Notes: a model not told the origin generated them from the sequence alone. Shown: positions 25,761 through 35,415, counted from the stretch's first letter. The stretch: DNA of 64,000 bases from JACMLD01 sp039916305 (GCA_039916305.1 JBDSLR010000006.1:194349-258348); one strand, 5' to 3'. Program-made: numbers and translations.

Positions 25761-27158
25761 TTATAATTTTCCAACTGCTTTCAGGTAATCAACTTTTGCA
25801 ACAATAGCATCATACACCGCATTTATATAATTGGTCTGTGCCTGTTTAAGATCGGTCTGTGCCCCGGTGATTTCTATGTTTGACCCTGTTCCAATCTCAT
25901 ATTTTTTCTTAGTCTGGTTGTATACCGTTTCTGCCAGCTGCATATTTTTTTTCTGGTAATCCAGGGTAGTTACAGCAGTGGTAAAATTTGATTTGGCGGT
26001 TTCTACCTGCTGATCTATTTGTATTTTAAGACTCTCTATCTGGTTTTGTGTTTGCTCAAGCTGTATCCGCGCCTGGGCAATCCTTGCTTTTGCGACAAAA
26101 CCTTTAAAAATGGGGATTGACATATTTAAGCTGATTGCTGAAATATTGAACCATTCGCCCTTACCAAAAAAATCAAATTTGTTACGCTGGGCGCTCTTAC
26201 TGTAATTACCAGCAAGGCTGAACGTAGGTAACTGGCTTAATTGGTAACGCCTGATATTGTACTCATTCAGTTTTTTGCCCAGCGCTGCGTATTCAAAATC
26301 TTTCCGGTCTTCATATTTATAATCGGCCAGGGGAAGTACACCCTGCTTTATCTCCTCTTCGTTCAAACTGTCTGTCAGCAGCAATGAATCTTTAATGGGC
26401 ATACCCACCAAAAATTTAAGGCCCAGGTACCCGTTTGCAATACTGTTAAGTGCTTTTAATTTTTCAGTACTGAGGTTGGCCATTTGTACTTCCACCTTGT
26501 TTACATCCAGCTGCTCTGCAAACCCATTTTTATACAATTCTTTTGTATCATGAGAAAGTTTTTCCAGCCTTACAATATTGGCATCCAGTAATTCAATTTG
26601 GGTTTTACCTACCAGTAACTGGTAATAAATTTTATAAATATTTGTTCTCACTGCCTCCTCGGTTACTTCTGCACTTTTCGTTTGCCAGGCTATCGAGGTG
26701 CTGCGGGCTTTAAGGCCGATAAAAACCTGGCCGTCAAACAGCAACTGGTTAAGGCTTACACCGGCGCTGGCATTGAACTTTGTGCCAAACTGTGCAGCAA
26801 TATTGCCAAAATCGCCGGGCGTGGCAATAGGATTGCCGTTGCCGTCCTTTACATTCTGATCTATCAGTACCTGGTAAACCGATGGAGAAATAAAGTTGGG
26901 TATTACCTGCGTGGCTACATAAGGGTTATATGTTACGCCCATATTGCCGTTTATCTGCGGATAAGCAGCAGCGGTTATTTCCCTGTTTTGCTGCTGCTGC
27001 AGTTGTATGCTCAGCAATGCATTTTTTACCTGTACATTATTTTTCTTTGCATAGTCCAGCATTTGCTGAATGCTTAAGGCATGATTTTCCTGCGCAAATC
27101 CCGGCAAAGCCAGTGCAGTTAGCCCAATCCATGCTATTATCTTATTTAATCTTTGCAT
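25761..27158 (-). CDS. TolC-family outer membrane efflux protein
   Basis: A 465-residue protein with a signal peptide (about residues 1-22, ending GFAQ) and two repeats of the outer-membrane-factor type: long helices broken by strand segments, for example FNASAGVSLNQLLFDG and ISAISLNMSIPIFKGF. The ends of the helices contain the usual ITGAQTDLKQAQTNYINA segment. It forms the exit duct of the tripartite pump. The start overlaps the tetR gene by 17 bases, coupling its translation to the regulator. Confidence 0.92.
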   Translation of the reverse strand: MQRLNKIIAWIGLTALALPGFAQENHALSIQQMLDYAKKNNVQVKNALLSIQLQQQQNREITAAAYPQINGNMGVTYNPYVATQVIPNFISPSVYQVLIDQNVKDGNGNPIATPGDFGNIAAQFGTKFNASAGVSLNQLLFDGQVFIGLKARSTSIAWQTKSAEVTEEAVRTNIYKIYYQLLVGKTQIELLDANIVRLEKLSHDTKELYKNGFAEQLDVNKVEVQMANLSTEKLKALNSIANGYLGLKFLVGMPIKDSLLLTDSLNEEEIKQGVLPLADYKYEDRKDFEYAALGKKLNEYNIRRYQLSQLPTFSLAGNYSKSAQRNKFDFFGKGEWFNISAISLNMSIPIFKGFVAKARIAQARIQLEQTQNQIESLKIQIDQQVETAKSNFTTAVTTLDYQKKNMQLAETVYNQTKKKYEIGTGSNIEITGAQTDLKQAQTNYINAVYDAIVAKVDYLKAVGKL

Positions 27159-27789
27159 CGCTTGTTGTTTTTTTGGTTCTTTCTTGTTTATATTTTAAAA
27201 TCAGCTTGTACCCTTTCGCATTTACCAGGCCATGCGTATACAATGAAATAATTTCCTGTTCTATATCTGCCATATTGTGTTTTGTTTTGGCCTGGAATTC
27301 GGGATCAAAAGAAAGCAGCATGGTGTCTACACGGTACCGGGCTACAATATTGATATTGATATCATCGCGGTACAGGTCTTCCTTTATACCCCGGAGCAGG
27401 TTTTCACGGATTACACCGTACAGGTAGTCATTTTTATGCTTGTGAAATTTCAGAAAAGCCCGGGGATGGTATTTTTGCATATCGTGCAGCACGGAAGCAT
27501 TCATTGTACGGAACATTTCCACTACCATATCCATGGCAAGAAAAAGCTCGTGGACCGCATTATCCGACTTGCCCTTATCCATTTCACAGCAGGTCTCATT
27601 ATGCGCTATTTCGTGGTCAATTACTGCGTCAACCAGTTCATCTTTGTCTGCATAGTACTGATAAATGGTTTTCTTGCTCATGCCCATATTATTGGCAATA
27701 TCATCCATGCTAACACTGCGTATGCCATACTTCATAAATAAGTCGTTGGCCTTAATTTTGATACGCTCTTTATTGTCTATATCTATCAT
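27142..27789 (-). CDS. TetR/AcrR-family regulator of the efflux operon
   Basis: A 215-residue protein with the N-terminal TetR helix-turn-helix: FMKYGIRSVSMDDIANNMGM followed by SKKTIYQYYADKDELV, residues about 18-52. The rest is a helical ligand-binding domain. It is the first gene of the operon, and its own promoter region contains a dyad (27809-27836) that overlaps both promoter elements, so it very probably represses itself and the downstream pump. The ATG lies 10 bases from the -7 element, giving a leader of only a few bases. Confidence 0.92.
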   Translation of the reverse strand: MIDIDNKERIKIKANDLFMKYGIRSVSMDDIANNMGMSKKTIYQYYADKDELVDAVIDHEIAHNETCCEMDKGKSDNAVHELFLAMDMVVEMFRTMNASVLHDMQKYHPRAFLKFHKHKNDYLYGVIRENLLRGIKEDLYRDDININIVARYRVDTMLLSFDPEFQAKTKHNMADIEQEIISLYTHGLVNAKGYKLILKYKQERTKKTTSDAKIK

Positions 27790-27799
27790 AATTGGAGTG

Positions 27800-27830
27800 C
27801 AAAACTAGGGAAACTATTTTCGTTACCAAA
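27800..27830 (-). promoter_or_regulatory. Promoter of the tetR-tolC-adaptor-RND operon
   Basis: On the minus strand TTTG (27830-27827), exactly 19 bases, then TAGTTTTG (27807-27800) matches the Bacteroidota consensus TTTG-N19-TAnnTTTG without mismatch. Confidence 0.8.
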
Positions 27831-27836
27831 GTTTCC
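27809..27836. promoter_or_regulatory. Probable TetR operator
   Basis: GGAAACT (27809-27815) and AGTTTCC (27830-27836) form perfect 7-base arms around a 14-base spacer. The dyad covers the -33 element and abuts the -7 element of the promoter, the placement expected for steric repression by the adjacent TetR protein. Confidence 0.65.
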
Positions 27837-27987
27837 GAGGTTATTTTTTTTGCCATTCATCCAAAAATTACTAACAGGTATTAGTAAAAAGAGCCGTAAT
27901 ATTTGATTTTTACTGAATTAGAGCCATGCACACAACTATGGTTTTTTTATGTGAACTTTACCACTTACATTTTATTTGTAAACAGCT

Positions 27988-28638
27988 ATGAGTTTATCGG
28001 CCCGGAATCAATGGCGTTGGCGGAAAGTGTTGCAGTATTTAATTCAGGGCCTGCTGGTAACTGCCCCGGTAGCTATAACTATCTACCTGATTTACTGGTT
28101 TGTTTCGTCTGTAGACAGCTGGTTGCCCATTTTTACCGTAAAGGATGTGGATGGTCGTATTGTCAACCGCAATTATGGACTGGGCTTTGTTGTTATTATA
28201 GTTGCCCTGATTGTTATCGGTTTCCTGAGTTCCAATTTTCTTACCAGCCGTATTTTTAGTTTATTCGACAGCTTCCTTGAGCGAACGCCGGGTATAAAAT
28301 TTATCTATTCTTCCGTAAAAGATTTTTTTGAAGCATTTGCCGGTAATAAACGCAAATTCAAAAAAGCAGTTTTGGTCAGTATTTTTCAACCCGATGTTTT
28401 TCAGCTCGGCTTTATTACGGATGAAGATGCCAGTGAATTTGGACTTACCGGTTACGTATCTGTCTATGTGCCCAATTCATATGCCGTTACAGGGCAGTTA
28501 TACATGGTGCCTAAACACAAAGTAAGAATACTGGAAGATATAAGTTCTTCAGATGTGCTGAAATATGCCATTAGTGGTGGCGTGGCCGAAGTAGAGGAAG
28601 ACAAACACCACGATAATGGGGGAGTGGCAAGCAGTTAA
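27988..28638 (+). CDS. DUF502 family membrane protein
   Basis: A 216-residue protein with two strong membrane helices (about residues 19-41 and 67-85) and a soluble C-terminal domain. The segments ERTPGIKFIYSSVKDFFEAF and PDVFQLGFITDED, followed by VYVPNSYAVTGQLYMVP, are diagnostic of DUF502. The function is unknown; plant relatives (LIKE COV) act in the Golgi. It is divergent from the efflux operon and shares the 198-base intergenic region. The C-terminal tail is acidic and His-rich (EEDKHHDNG). Confidence 0.88.
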   Translation: MSLSARNQWRWRKVLQYLIQGLLVTAPVAITIYLIYWFVSSVDSWLPIFTVKDVDGRIVNRNYGLGFVVIIVALIVIGFLSSNFLTSRIFSLFDSFLERTPGIKFIYSSVKDFFEAFAGNKRKFKKAVLVSIFQPDVFQLGFITDEDASEFGLTGYVSVYVPNSYAVTGQLYMVPKHKVRILEDISSSDVLKYAISGGVAEVEEDKHHDNGGVASS

Positions 28639-28784
28639 CGGCAGGCGCAGGGCCAGCCCCTGTTCCCTGCAAATGTATTGCGGATAGCATTCACAAAAAT
28701 GCTGTTTGATAGAAATAGGAAATCAGACATTTTTTACATCAGACACCAGAAATAAAAATATAAACCTTATCCAAGTTATCAGCC

Positions 28785-29762
28785 ATGGCTGTTTTGAAAA
28801 AGCTGTTTCCCTGCTTGCTGCTACTGCTGTGCACCCATACATCTTATTGCTGGGGCTTCTATGCACATAAACAGATCAATTATTACGCGGTTTTTTTGTT
28901 ACCACCGGAAATGTTGATCTTGTACAAAACCAATATTAATTTTCTTTCAGAACACGCGGTAGACCCCGACAAAAGAAGGTATGCCATATCAGAAGAAGGG
29001 CCGCGGCATTATATAGATATAGATCATTATGGGCAGGATGCTTTTGCTGTACTGCCCCGGCAATGGGATAGTGCACAGGCAAAATTTTCTGCTGATACCT
29101 TAAACGCCCATGGTATTGTACCCTGGTGGATAAACAGCATGCTGGGCCGGCTGACCGCCGCCTTCAAAGAAAAAAACCAGTCTAAAATATTAAAGCTGTC
29201 GGCTGAAATTGGCCATTATATTGCCGATGCCCATGTGCCGTTGCATGCCAGTAGTAACCACAATGGCCAACTCACGGGCCAGGTAGGCATTCATGGTTTT
29301 TGGGAAAGCCGCGTACCAGAACTGCTGGCAGAAAAGGAATGGGACTTCTTTATTGGCCAGGCAGATTACCTGCCGCATCCGGCAAGTTTTATATGGAAAC
29401 GTGTGGCAGAAAGCGCTGCGGCAGCTGATACTGTGCTGCGGTTCGAAAAAAGATTATCTATAGAGTTTGCAAGTGATCAGCGTTTTGCTTTTGAGGAAAG
29501 AAACGGCCTGCTGGTACGCCAGTATTCAGCTGCCTACACCCGTGCGTATAATGCCATGCTGCGGGGTATGGTAGAGCGGCGGATGCGGCAATCCATTTAT
29601 GCAGTGGCCTCTTTTTGGTATACCGCCTGGGTAAATGCCGGGCAGCCGGATCTTAGAACCCTTACCGGAAAAAGTTTTTCCGAAGCAGACATTAAAGCTT
29701 TTGAAAACCTTGATTTACAATGGAAAAAAGGGTACAAAAGCGATTCAGCTGACAGGGAGTAA
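28785..29762 (+). CDS. Secreted zinc-dependent phospholipase C / S1-P1 nuclease-like protein
   Basis: A 325-residue exported protein. Signal cleavage after Cys22 would leave Trp23 as the first residue, which in this fold binds zinc through its amino group. Other likely ligands are His28, the cluster RHYIDIDHYG (His75 to His81), and the series HYIADAHVPLH with His144, Asp148, His150 and His154, then His159, His170 and Glu174. Three zinc sites are therefore plausible. Family members cleave phospholipid head groups or nucleic acids; the substrate here cannot be read from sequence. It stands alone with no operon partner. Confidence 0.78.
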   Translation: MAVLKKLFPCLLLLLCTHTSYCWGFYAHKQINYYAVFLLPPEMLILYKTNINFLSEHAVDPDKRRYAISEEGPRHYIDIDHYGQDAFAVLPRQWDSAQAKFSADTLNAHGIVPWWINSMLGRLTAAFKEKNQSKILKLSAEIGHYIADAHVPLHASSNHNGQLTGQVGIHGFWESRVPELLAEKEWDFFIGQADYLPHPASFIWKRVAESAAAADTVLRFEKRLSIEFASDQRFAFEERNGLLVRQYSAAYTRAYNAMLRGMVERRMRQSIYAVASFWYTAWVNAGQPDLRTLTGKSFSEADIKAFENLDLQWKKGYKSDSADRE

Positions 29763-29838
29763 GCCCGCACCTTCAATACAAGCAAAAAAATCCCGGTGCA
29801 CGCATCATGCCGCCCCTGTCTCTCTGGTTCAATTAAAG

Positions 29839-29846
29839 TACATTTG
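29839..29846 (+). promoter_or_regulatory. Possible -7 element before serC
   Basis: TACATTTG matches TAnnTTTG, 34 bases before the GTG start of serC. No clear TTTG is found at the expected -33 distance. Confidence 0.3.
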
Positions 29847-29880
29847 CAACTCATTTTTCAATCACTAACCAACCAAGCCC

Positions 29881-30948
29881 GTGGTACATAATTTTAATTC
29901 TGGTCCCAGTGTTTTACCCAAAGAAGTATTTGAACAGGCCAGCCAGGCCATTCTCAATTTCAATAATACCGGTTTATCCATTTTAGAAATAGGTCACCGC
30001 ACTTCCTGGTTCCAGGAAGTAATGGATGAAGCCATAGCCCTGGCCAAAGAACTGATGCAGCTGGATAGCGAACATGAAGTAATGTTTCTGCACGGGGGCG
30101 CATCAACCCAATTCTTCCAGGTGCCCATGAATTTACTGGATGATAAAGCAATGGCTGCCTACCTGGACTGCGGCACCTGGGGAGTGAAGTCGATAAAAGA
30201 AGCAAAACTGTTTGGTGCGGTAGAAATGGTGGCTTCTTCAAAAGACAAGAACTATACTTATATTCCCAAAGGATATACGATACCAGGAAACGCCAGTTAT
30301 TTTCACTATACTACCAACAATACCATTGAAGGCACGCAAATGCATGCCATCCCGGATACACAGGTGCCACTGGTAGCAGATATGAGCAGCGATATTTTAA
30401 GCAGGCAGCTGGATTATAACCGGTTTGCGTTGATTTATGCAGGAGCGCAGAAAAATGCAGGTGCTGCCGGGGTAAATATGGTTATTGTAAAAAAAGATAT
30501 ACTGGGCAAGGTAAGCCGCAAGCTGCCTTCCATGATGGATTACCGCAACCATATTGAAAACGGGTCTATGCTGAATACGCCGCCGGTATTTGCAGTGTAC
30601 GTTTGTATGCTTACCCTGCGCTGGCTAAAAAAACAGGGTGGTGTACCCGTTATTGAAAAATTAAATGCAGCCAAATCAAAACTTCTGTACGATACACTGG
30701 ATGCTTTGCCGCTTTTTGCACCTAAAGTAGCAACGGAAGACAGGAGCCTGATGAATGTAGTATGGATAATGAAAGAAGAAGAGCTGGAGAAGCAATTCCT
30801 GGCAGAATGCAAGGCCAATGGCATGGTAGGTATAAAAGGGCACCGGTCCGTTGGTGGTTTCAGGGCTTCTCTGTACAATGCATTAACCATTGACAGCGTA
30901 CAGGCACTTACTGATTTAATGACTGACTTTTCAAAAAGAAAAGGATAA
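29881..30948 (+). CDS. serC: Phosphoserine aminotransferase
   Basis: A 355-residue PLP enzyme that makes 3-phosphoserine from 3-phosphohydroxypyruvate and glutamate, and also serves pyridoxine synthesis in some species. The start is GTG, giving the family-typical VHNFNSGPSVLP. PLP-binding Lys191 lies in YAGAQKNAGAAG; FLHGGASTQF and GHRSVGGFRASLYN are conserved substrate and PLP segments. The next gene encodes a DUF1015 protein; the usual serA gene that often follows serC is not in the window. Confidence 0.95.
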   Translation: MVHNFNSGPSVLPKEVFEQASQAILNFNNTGLSILEIGHRTSWFQEVMDEAIALAKELMQLDSEHEVMFLHGGASTQFFQVPMNLLDDKAMAAYLDCGTWGVKSIKEAKLFGAVEMVASSKDKNYTYIPKGYTIPGNASYFHYTTNNTIEGTQMHAIPDTQVPLVADMSSDILSRQLDYNRFALIYAGAQKNAGAAGVNMVIVKKDILGKVSRKLPSMMDYRNHIENGSMLNTPPVFAVYVCMLTLRWLKKQGGVPVIEKLNAAKSKLLYDTLDALPLFAPKVATEDRSLMNVVWIMKEEELEKQFLAECKANGMVGIKGHRSVGGFRASLYNALTIDSVQALTDLMTDFSKRKG

Positions 30949-31078
30949 ACAGGATATTTTTTAATTGCTGATTTTTGATTTTGTGCTTTGTTCAGCCAGC
31001 TGCACCGGGAGAAATCTCAAAATTCCTCCATCCAAAAATCAGCAATTTTTAATTAATAATAAAGCATATATAAATTTC

Positions 31079-32314
31079 ATGGCAACCATTGTTCCCTTTA
31101 AAGCACTCAGGCCCAAACCAGAACTGGCGGCAAAACTCGCATCCCGGCCGTATGATGTACTGAACGCTGCTGAAGCAAGGCAGGAAGTAAAGGGCAATGC
31201 CTTTTCTTTTCTGCACATTACCAAGTCTGAAGTAGACCTGCCGGATACCATTGACATACATGCAAGAGAAGTGTATGAAAAATCAAAAGAAAACCTGGAT
31301 GCATTTATAAGAAAAGAAATATTGTTCAGGGAACTGAAACCCTGTTATTATATCTACCAGCTGATGATGAATGGACGCCGTCAGACCGGTTTGGTTTGCG
31401 GCAGTACCGTGGATGATTATGAAAATGATATTATAAAAAAACATGAATTTACGAGGCCAGAGAAAGAACAGGATCGCATCAACCATATTAAAACCAGTGG
31501 GGCGCAAACAGGCAATGTTTTTTTAGCATACCGGAATATTGAAGCCGTGGATGCGCTGATAGACAAATGGAAGGCAAGTCACGAGCCTGTATATGATTTT
31601 GTTGCAGATGATGCCATTGCACATACTGTATGGATAGTAAATGATGATAAAGCAATTAACAGCATCAGCAGCCTGTTTACTGAAAAAGTACCATTTACCT
31701 ATATCGCCGATGGCCACCACCGGGCCGCTTCTGCCGCAAAAGTGCGCAAAGCGCTGGGCAGCGATGCAGGAGAAGGTGCTGATTATTTTTTGACCACCCT
31801 CTTTCCTTCCAACCAGCTGCATATAATGGATTATAACAGGGTAGTAAAAGATTTGAACGGACATTCCGCAGCTGATTTTATACAGCAATTGGAGGCAGAT
31901 TTTGATTGCGAACTGGTGGGTAAAACAATTTACCAGCCAACCGCTTTGCATAACTTTGGCATGTACCTGGAAGGCAACTGGTATAAGCTGACCGCAAAGA
32001 AAGATAGTTATACCACTGACCCGATTGGCATACTGGATGTAACTATTTTGTCTGAAAAAGTGCTTGATAAATTATTGGGTATAAAGGATCAGCGTACAGA
32101 TACGCGGATAGATTTTGTGGGCGGCATACGCGGGCTGGCAGAACTTGAAAAAAGAGTAAACAGCGGCGAAATGAAAATAGCTTTTAGTCTTTACCCGGTA
32201 AGCATTCCGCAATTGTTTGATATTGCAGACAGTGGTAATGTAATGCCGCCTAAAAGCACCTGGTTTGAACCTAAACTGCGTGATGGATTGTTAACGCATT
32301 TGATCTACGAATAA
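31079..32314 (+). CDS. DUF1015 family protein
   Basis: About 411 residues, cytosolic. The ATG at 31079 gives the family-typical start MATIVPFKALRP; the frame is open back to 30965 but those residues do not fit. Visible family segments are SRPYDVLNAAEA, TRPEKEQDRINHI and the strongly conserved YIADGHHRAASA. DUF1015 genes regularly neighbour serC and serA, so a link to serine or one-carbon metabolism has been suspected, but no reaction is established. The 130-base gap after serC contains no terminator, so the two are probably co-transcribed. Confidence 0.9.
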   Translation: MATIVPFKALRPKPELAAKLASRPYDVLNAAEARQEVKGNAFSFLHITKSEVDLPDTIDIHAREVYEKSKENLDAFIRKEILFRELKPCYYIYQLMMNGRRQTGLVCGSTVDDYENDIIKKHEFTRPEKEQDRINHIKTSGAQTGNVFLAYRNIEAVDALIDKWKASHEPVYDFVADDAIAHTVWIVNDDKAINSISSLFTEKVPFTYIADGHHRAASAAKVRKALGSDAGEGADYFLTTLFPSNQLHIMDYNRVVKDLNGHSAADFIQQLEADFDCELVGKTIYQPTALHNFGMYLEGNWYKLTAKKDSYTTDPIGILDVTILSEKVLDKLLGIKDQRTDTRIDFVGGIRGLAELEKRVNSGEMKIAFSLYPVSIPQLFDIADSGNVMPPKSTWFEPKLRDGLLTHLIYE

Positions 32315-32415
32315 AAACTTATACGGCCGTTTACAGAAGCCGTTTTGCGTTGCAGTAGATCCTAATAAAAAGCTAATAACTAATGAAGAGCTTACGGCAT
32401 ACAGCTAATAGCTTA

Positions 32416-32423
32416 TAACTTTG
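32416..32423 (+). promoter_or_regulatory. Possible -7 element before the TPR gene
   Basis: TAACTTTG matches TAnnTTTG but ends 5 bases before the ATG, implying an almost leaderless transcript if real. Confidence 0.3.
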
Positions 32424-32428
32424 AAGAC

Positions 32429-33445
32429 ATGAAAAAGATAGCCGGTTTATTATCTTATTTTTTTATAGCAGGTTCCCTGGGCTTGTGTGCCCAGGATGTA
32501 AAAACCCTGCAGGAAACTGCGCGGAATTTTTCCAAAGAGGGCGATTTCAGCAACGCCGTAATGGTGCTTAACAAAGCGCATGAGCTGGATGCAGATAACC
32601 TGGGCGTTAGCAAGGATCTGGCGCTGGCTTATTACCAGAAGGCTGATTATCCGAAAATGCAGGCGGTGCTGAAGCCTTTGTTGGAAAGGCCCGATGCAGA
32701 TGTGGAAGTATACCAGCTGGGCGGTATGCTGAGCAAAGTAACCGGGGATACAAAAGAATGCGAACGTATCTATAAAAGGGCATTGAAAACTTTCCCCGAC
32801 AGCGGACCGATACTTAATGATTACGGTGAGCTGCTTTGGGCAAAACAGGATTTTAGTGCGGTTAAATTGTGGGAGCATGGTATACAGGCTGATCCTGCGT
32901 ACACCGCTAACTATTACAATGCAGCGAAGTACTATTATTTTACCCGCGATAAAGCCTGGAGCCTTATCTATGGAGAGATGTTTGTAAATATGGAAAGCTA
33001 CAGCAGGCGTACGGTAGAAATAAAAGGCCTGTTGGTAGAAGGCTATAAAAAATTATATACGGATGCCGACATCATGAAAAACCAGGATACAAAGAATGAA
33101 TTTGTAGTAGCTTTTCTGAATGCTTTAAACAGGCAGGCAGACCTGGCAAGAAAAGGTATTACAGCGGAAACGTTGACCATGATACGTACCCGTTTTGTAT
33201 TGGACTGGTTTGAAAAAGACGCTGCAAAATTCCCTTTCAAATTATTTGATTACCAACGCCAGCTCCTGAAAGAAGGTAATTTCAATGCTTATAACCAGTG
33301 GTTGTTTGGCAGTGTTCAAAATTTGGCAGCTTTTGAAAACTGGACTAATACACACAGTAGTGAGTACAAACAGTTTACCAGTGCACAAGGCAACCGCCTG
33401 TTTAAAGCAGGGACAGGGCAATACTACCAGAACGCTTCAAAATAA
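32429..33445 (+). CDS. Exported tetratricopeptide-repeat protein
   Basis: A 338-residue protein with a signal peptide (about residues 1-21, ending LCAQ) followed by about four TPR-like helical pairs up to residue 170, for example FSNAVMVLNKAHELDADNLG and KECERIYKRALKTFPDSG. The second half is helical without recognised repeats. It probably acts as a periplasmic scaffold; the partner is unknown. It ends in a strong terminator. Confidence 0.8.
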   Translation: MKKIAGLLSYFFIAGSLGLCAQDVKTLQETARNFSKEGDFSNAVMVLNKAHELDADNLGVSKDLALAYYQKADYPKMQAVLKPLLERPDADVEVYQLGGMLSKVTGDTKECERIYKRALKTFPDSGPILNDYGELLWAKQDFSAVKLWEHGIQADPAYTANYYNAAKYYYFTRDKAWSLIYGEMFVNMESYSRRTVEIKGLLVEGYKKLYTDADIMKNQDTKNEFVVAFLNALNRQADLARKGITAETLTMIRTRFVLDWFEKDAAKFPFKLFDYQRQLLKEGNFNAYNQWLFGSVQNLAAFENWTNTHSSEYKQFTSAQGNRLFKAGTGQYYQNASK

Positions 33446-33472
33446 AAGATACACGTCCAAATAATCAATCAA

Positions 33473-33498
33473 CCCGGTATAATGTACCGGGCTTTTTT
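33473..33498 (+). terminator. Terminator after the TPR gene
   Basis: CCCGGTA (33473-33479) pairs with TACCGGG (33485-33491), followed by six T. Confidence 0.9.
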
Positions 33499-33639
33499 AT
33501 TCCTGTTTTTTTAGCTAATTTGGTCATGGTGACGCTTCCTTGTGTCGATTGACTTTTTTATGTTAACATATACCTCATAACAGGCAATCAGCAAAACTGT
33601 CAATACCCGCATTTAATAACAATTAACGATTGCAACAAT

Positions 33640-35415
33640 ATGGAGCCTAAAAGATTATTCGACTGTATTCAGTACCACCTGGAAAGAAAACCGTTGCCTG
33701 ATATGATGGCTGCCAAAGAAGGCGGCCGCTGGCAAACCTATAGCACAAATGAAGTAAAGGATATCGTAGACAAGCTCGCCGGCGGATTGCTTAACATGGG
33801 CATTGGTTGTGGTGATATGACTGATGCCGGCAGGGATAAAGTTGCCATTCTCTGTAAAAACAGGCCGGAGTGGATTATGCTTGATTTGGCCGTGCAGCAG
33901 ATTGGCGCTGTACTGACACCTGTTTATCCCACCATCAATGTAAATGAACTGGAATTTGTGCTTAATGATGCACAGGTGAAAATGATTTTTGTAAATGATG
34001 AAGATGGCTACCATAAAGTGATGAGCATCAAAGACCGGATTCCTTCAGTGCAGGAAGTGTTTTCTTTTGAGCATGTAACCAATGGACGTCACTGGAAAGA
34101 AGTAATGAATGCTGCCACGCCGCAGTCTATTGCAAGCATTGCCGGTATTGCCGCGAAAATAAAATATGAAGACCTGGCTACCATCATTTATACGTCTGGA
34201 ACTACGGGCACACCCAAGGGCGTAATGCTGAGCCACAAAAATATTCTCAGTAATGTAATGGCCAGCATGCCCTGTTTTCCGCCGGGTGAACATTTAAAAG
34301 CACTTAGTTTTTTGCCACTTAATCATATTTTTGAAAGAATGGTCAGCTACCTGTATTTGTTCAGGGGTACGTCCATTTATTACGCGGAAAGCCTGGACAG
34401 CATTGGCGAAAACCTGAAAGAAGTAAAGCCCAACTTGTTCACTACTGTACCGCGTTTACTGGAAAAAGTATACGACCGTATAATGGCCAAAGGCAATGAA
34501 CTTACCGGAACAAAAAAGAAATTATTTTTTTGGGCACATGCACTGGCAGAAAAATTTGAAATTAATAAGAACCAGGGTGTGTGGTACAGCATGCAGCTTG
34601 CCCTTGCCAACAAACTTATTTTCAGCAAATGGCGCGAAGGGTTGGGCGGCAGTTTAATGTGCATTGTAACCGGGGGTGCCGCCTGCCAGGTGAGGCTGAT
34701 ACGCATTTTTACGGCGGCAAAAATTCCGGTGATGGAAGGTTATGGTTTGACCGAGACTTCGCCCGTGATCAGCGTAAACCGTTTTAGTGAAGCCGACAGG
34801 AAATTCGGCAGTGTAGGTCCTTTGATTGAAGGCGTAGAAGTGAAGATTGCAGAAGATGGTGAAATATTGTGCAAAGGCCCCAATGTAATGATTGGCTATT
34901 ATAAGCGGCCTGATTTAAGCGCCGAAGCATTGGTTGATGGCTGGTACCTGACTGGTGATATTGGCATCCTTGATGGCCGGTTTTTAAAAATAACAGATCG
35001 GAAAAAGGAATTGTTTAAAACCAGTGGTGGTAAGTACGTAGCACCGTTACCGATCGAAAATAAACTGAAAGAATCCCTATTTGTGGAGCAGGTAATGGTA
35101 GTAGGGGCGGAGAAAAAATTTGTGGGGGCCCTTATTGTGCCCTCTTTCTCTAATTTAAAAGATTGGTGCCGGCAAAATAATGTTGCTTATACTACCAATG
35201 AAGAGATGATTCACCAGCCGGCTGTAATCGCCCTGTTTAAAGAACTGGTAGAAAGCTTTAATAAATTTTTTAACCATGTAGAGCAGGTTAAAAAGTTTGA
35301 ATTGCTGGAGCATGAGTGGAGTATCGATACCGGTGAGATGACACCTAAAATGAGCATCAAGCGCAAAGTAGTAATGGAAAAATACCGGGGGGCGATAGAA
35401 CGTATCTATGCTTAA
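33640..35415 (+). CDS. Long-chain fatty-acid-CoA ligase (AMP-forming)
   Basis: A 591-residue adenylate-forming enzyme. The P-loop-like motif YTSGTTGTPKG lies near residue 184, EGYGLTETSPVI and GWYLTGDIG give the adenylate-binding core, and TDRKKELFKTSGGKYVAP is the A8 hinge with the catalytic Lys region. The order and the long linker match bacterial long-chain acyl-CoA synthetases of the FadD15/ACSL-like type. It activates fatty acids for degradation or lipid synthesis. The stop is 64 bases from a bidirectional terminator shared with the desaturase. Confidence 0.93.
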   Translation: MEPKRLFDCIQYHLERKPLPDMMAAKEGGRWQTYSTNEVKDIVDKLAGGLLNMGIGCGDMTDAGRDKVAILCKNRPEWIMLDLAVQQIGAVLTPVYPTINVNELEFVLNDAQVKMIFVNDEDGYHKVMSIKDRIPSVQEVFSFEHVTNGRHWKEVMNAATPQSIASIAGIAAKIKYEDLATIIYTSGTTGTPKGVMLSHKNILSNVMASMPCFPPGEHLKALSFLPLNHIFERMVSYLYLFRGTSIYYAESLDSIGENLKEVKPNLFTTVPRLLEKVYDRIMAKGNELTGTKKKLFFWAHALAEKFEINKNQGVWYSMQLALANKLIFSKWREGLGGSLMCIVTGGAACQVRLIRIFTAAKIPVMEGYGLTETSPVISVNRFSEADRKFGSVGPLIEGVEVKIAEDGEILCKGPNVMIGYYKRPDLSAEALVDGWYLTGDIGILDGRFLKITDRKKELFKTSGGKYVAPLPIENKLKESLFVEQVMVVGAEKKFVGALIVPSFSNLKDWCRQNNVAYTTNEEMIHQPAVIALFKELVESFNKFFNHVEQVKKFELLEHEWSIDTGEMTPKMSIKRKVVMEKYRGAIERIYA

